A DNA stretch of 7,661 nt. Origin: Pseudomonadota bacterium (GTDB lineage Bacteria > Pseudomonadota > Alphaproteobacteria > Sphingomonadales > Sphingomonadaceae). Location: NCBI GenBank assembly GCA_023424275.1, contig JAFAED010000444.1, positions 1 through 7,661 of the forward strand, written 5' to 3'. The notes under the pieces were generated by a model that had not been told where the DNA came from, ran no database searches, and saw nothing but the letters and a program-made list of their open reading frames with translations. The position numbers and the translations under genes are program-made. Of this stretch, positions 6,351 to 7,661 are shown piece by piece; positions within the stretch are counted from its first letter, which is position 1, and every line of letters begins with the position of its first letter.

Positions 6351-7661
6351 ATGAAGGCAATGCGTATTTTCCTCGCCACGAGCGCCGCGACCGGTCTCGT
6401 TTTCGCCGTTCCGGCGTTCGCCGCCGAAGAAACGGCACCCGACGCGGCCACCGCTGCTGTCGAGGGCGACATCATCGTCACCGCGCAGCGCCGCGCCGAA
6501 TCGATGAACGACGTCGGCATGGCGATTCAGGCGGTCGACGGCCAGACGCTGGAAAATCTGCGGGTCACCGATATGCGCGACCTGACCGCCGTCGCGCCCA
6601 GCTTCACCGTGTCGCAAAGCTATCAGGGCGTGCCGACCTATACGCTGCGCGGGATCGGTTTCAACACGATCAACCTCTCGGCGACCTCCACCGTCGGCAC
6701 CTATGTCGACGAAGTCGCCTATGCCTATCCGATCATGAATACGGGGCCGGTATACGACCTCGAACGGGTCGAAGTGCTCAAGGGGCCGCAGGGTACGCTC
6801 TATGGGCGCAACACGACCGCGGGCCTGATCAACTTCATCACCGCAAAGCCGACCGATACGTTCGAGGGCGGTGTGAAGGCGGAGCTCGGAAACTATCAGA
6901 CCTATAATTTCGAAGGCCATCTTTCGGGCCCGCTCGGCGAAGGCATTGCGGCGCGCATCGCCGTACGTAGCGAAAACAGCGACAAGGGCTGGCAGATCAG
7001 CAATTCGCGCCCCGACGAACGCCTTGGTCGCGTCGACAAGCTCGGCATCCGCGGCTCGCTGGCGATCGACCCCGGGCCGGGGACCAGCATCGACTTGTCC
7101 GTGACCTGGTGGCAGAACAAGTCGGACACGGTCGCAGGACAGGGGATCGGCTTTACCCCCGCTACCAACCCTGTTTCGGGCACCAGCAATTCGCGCCTGT
7201 TCAACGCCCCGGGCCTTGCCACCTATCTGGCGAACAACTTCCCGACCAAGGCGAGCCAGGCCGACTGGGCGCCCGAGGCGGGGCGTTCGGCGAACATCGG
7301 ACGCGGCGAAGGCTTGCCCGGCGACCTTGCCGAAAACAACCGCTTCTGGGGCCTGAAGCTGCGCGTCGATCAGGACGTCAGCGATACGATCAAGTTCGTC
7401 AGCCTGACCAGCTATAATGATTTCCAGCGCAAGGCGCTGTCCGACTGGAGCGGCGCGCCGTTCGAGGTGCTGCTGCAAAAGGCCGACGGCCGGATCAAGA
7501 GCTTCGCGCAGGAAATTCATTTCGAGGGCGAAACCGGCGCGGTGAATTGGCTGGTCGGCGGCTATTATGGTCATGACAAGATCGTCGACAGCAACCGGAC
7601 CCTTCTGGGCGAAAATGCGAACGCGCGCTTCATCCGCGCGGTGCCCTTCATCATCGTGCCG
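6351..7661 (+). CDS. TonB-dependent outer-membrane receptor (N-terminal 437 residues, runs off window)
   Basis: This is the plug and first part of the beta-barrel of an active outer-membrane transporter energised by TonB-ExbB-ExbD. A signal peptide (residues 1-24) has a basic start, a hydrophobic core (about 7-20) and an AFA cleavage motif before AEE. A TonB-box-like DIIVTAQRR (40-48) opens the plug, followed by YTLRGIGFN (97-105), YVDEVAYAYP (118-127) and LERVEVLKGPQGTLYGRNT (137-155), then barrel strands from about residue 172. The ATG at 6351 is chosen because GGGAGG ends 7 bases before it; an overlapping in-frame ATG at 6348 would add one Met. The frame is open to the right edge; relatives are usually 700-900 residues, so about half is missing. 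The gene is divergent from the LuxR-type regulator. With the dehydrogenases nearby, import of an organic carbon source (lipid, steroid, aromatic or similar) is more likely than iron uptake, but this is inference from context. Confidence 0.93.
   Translation, partial: MKAMRIFLATSAATGLVFAVPAFAAEETAPDAATAAVEGDIIVTAQRRAESMNDVGMAIQAVDGQTLENLRVTDMRDLTAVAPSFTVSQSYQGVPTYTLRGIGFNTINLSATSTVGTYVDEVAYAYPIMNTGPVYDLERVEVLKGPQGTLYGRNTTAGLINFITAKPTDTFEGGVKAELGNYQTYNFEGHLSGPLGEGIAARIAVRSENSDKGWQISNSRPDERLGRVDKLGIRGSLAIDPGPGTSIDLSVTWWQNKSDTVAGQGIGFTPATNPVSGTSNSRLFNAPGLATYLANNFPTKASQADWAPEAGRSANIGRGEGLPGDLAENNRFWGLKLRVDQDVSDTIKFVSLTSYNDFQRKALSDWSGAPFEVLLQKADGRIKSFAQEIHFEGETGAVNWLVGGYYGHDKIVDSNRTLLGENANARFIRAVPFIIVP

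Noticed and set aside
6212..6520. N-terminal extension of the LuxR-type protein to an upstream ATG
   Set aside because: The extension would cover the divergent promoter region and overlap the receptor gene, its composition is unlike a sensor domain, and the GTG at 6211 has a strong AGGGAGG site.
6276..7574. Long minus-strand open frame (432 codons) opposite the TonB receptor gene
   Set aside because: Shadow frame; the opposite strand has a signal peptide and plug motifs of a TonB-dependent receptor, and no protein family is recognisable in the antisense reading.

Overview
This GC-rich, tightly packed chromosomal window looks like a sphingomonad (Sphingomonadales, Alphaproteobacteria; perhaps near Sphingopyxis or Novosphingobium). 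The evidence is a TonB-dependent receptor of the type abundant in that order, the paired acyl-CoA dehydrogenases, a CTTG-type -35 element, and codon usage strongly biased to G/C at third positions. The genus is inference. There is no sign of rRNA, tRNA, CRISPR, insertion sequences or phage.

Left part (1-3107), housekeeping genes: a GNAT-like protein related to the YghO family on the minus strand, cut by the left edge just short of its C-terminus; a divergently oriented membrane di-iron fatty acid desaturase with three histidine boxes; and a methylated-DNA-cysteine S-methyltransferase (Ogt/MGMT type) on the plus strand.

Right part (3108-7661), a probable uptake-and-catabolism module: a small acyl-CoA dehydrogenase-like subunit (plus strand) runs tail-to-tail into a larger, catalytic-type acyl-CoA dehydrogenase (minus strand), and the two stop codons share one CTAG palindrome. 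Behind the larger subunit, on the same strand, is a LuxR-type regulator. Divergent from the regulator is a TonB-dependent outer-membrane receptor that runs off the right edge.

The most interesting signal is not a gene. A CTG-N10-CAG element, with the CT-N12-AG layout typical of LuxR-family binding sites, occurs upstream of the large dehydrogenase and in the regulator/receptor intergenic region. These two copies agree at 16 of 20 positions, and all four differences are transitions. A weaker third copy lies upstream of the small dehydrogenase. In each case, read on the strand of the downstream gene, the element is followed at once by CTTG or CTAG, where a -35 box would sit. At the large dehydrogenase it abuts a good promoter (CTTGGC, 17 bp, TACAAA) whose transcript would be nearly leaderless. 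The inferred model is a small regulon: the LuxR-type protein controls its own region, the receptor that imports a ligand, and a heteromeric acyl-CoA dehydrogenase that acts on the CoA-activated compound. The substrate cannot be read from the sequence.
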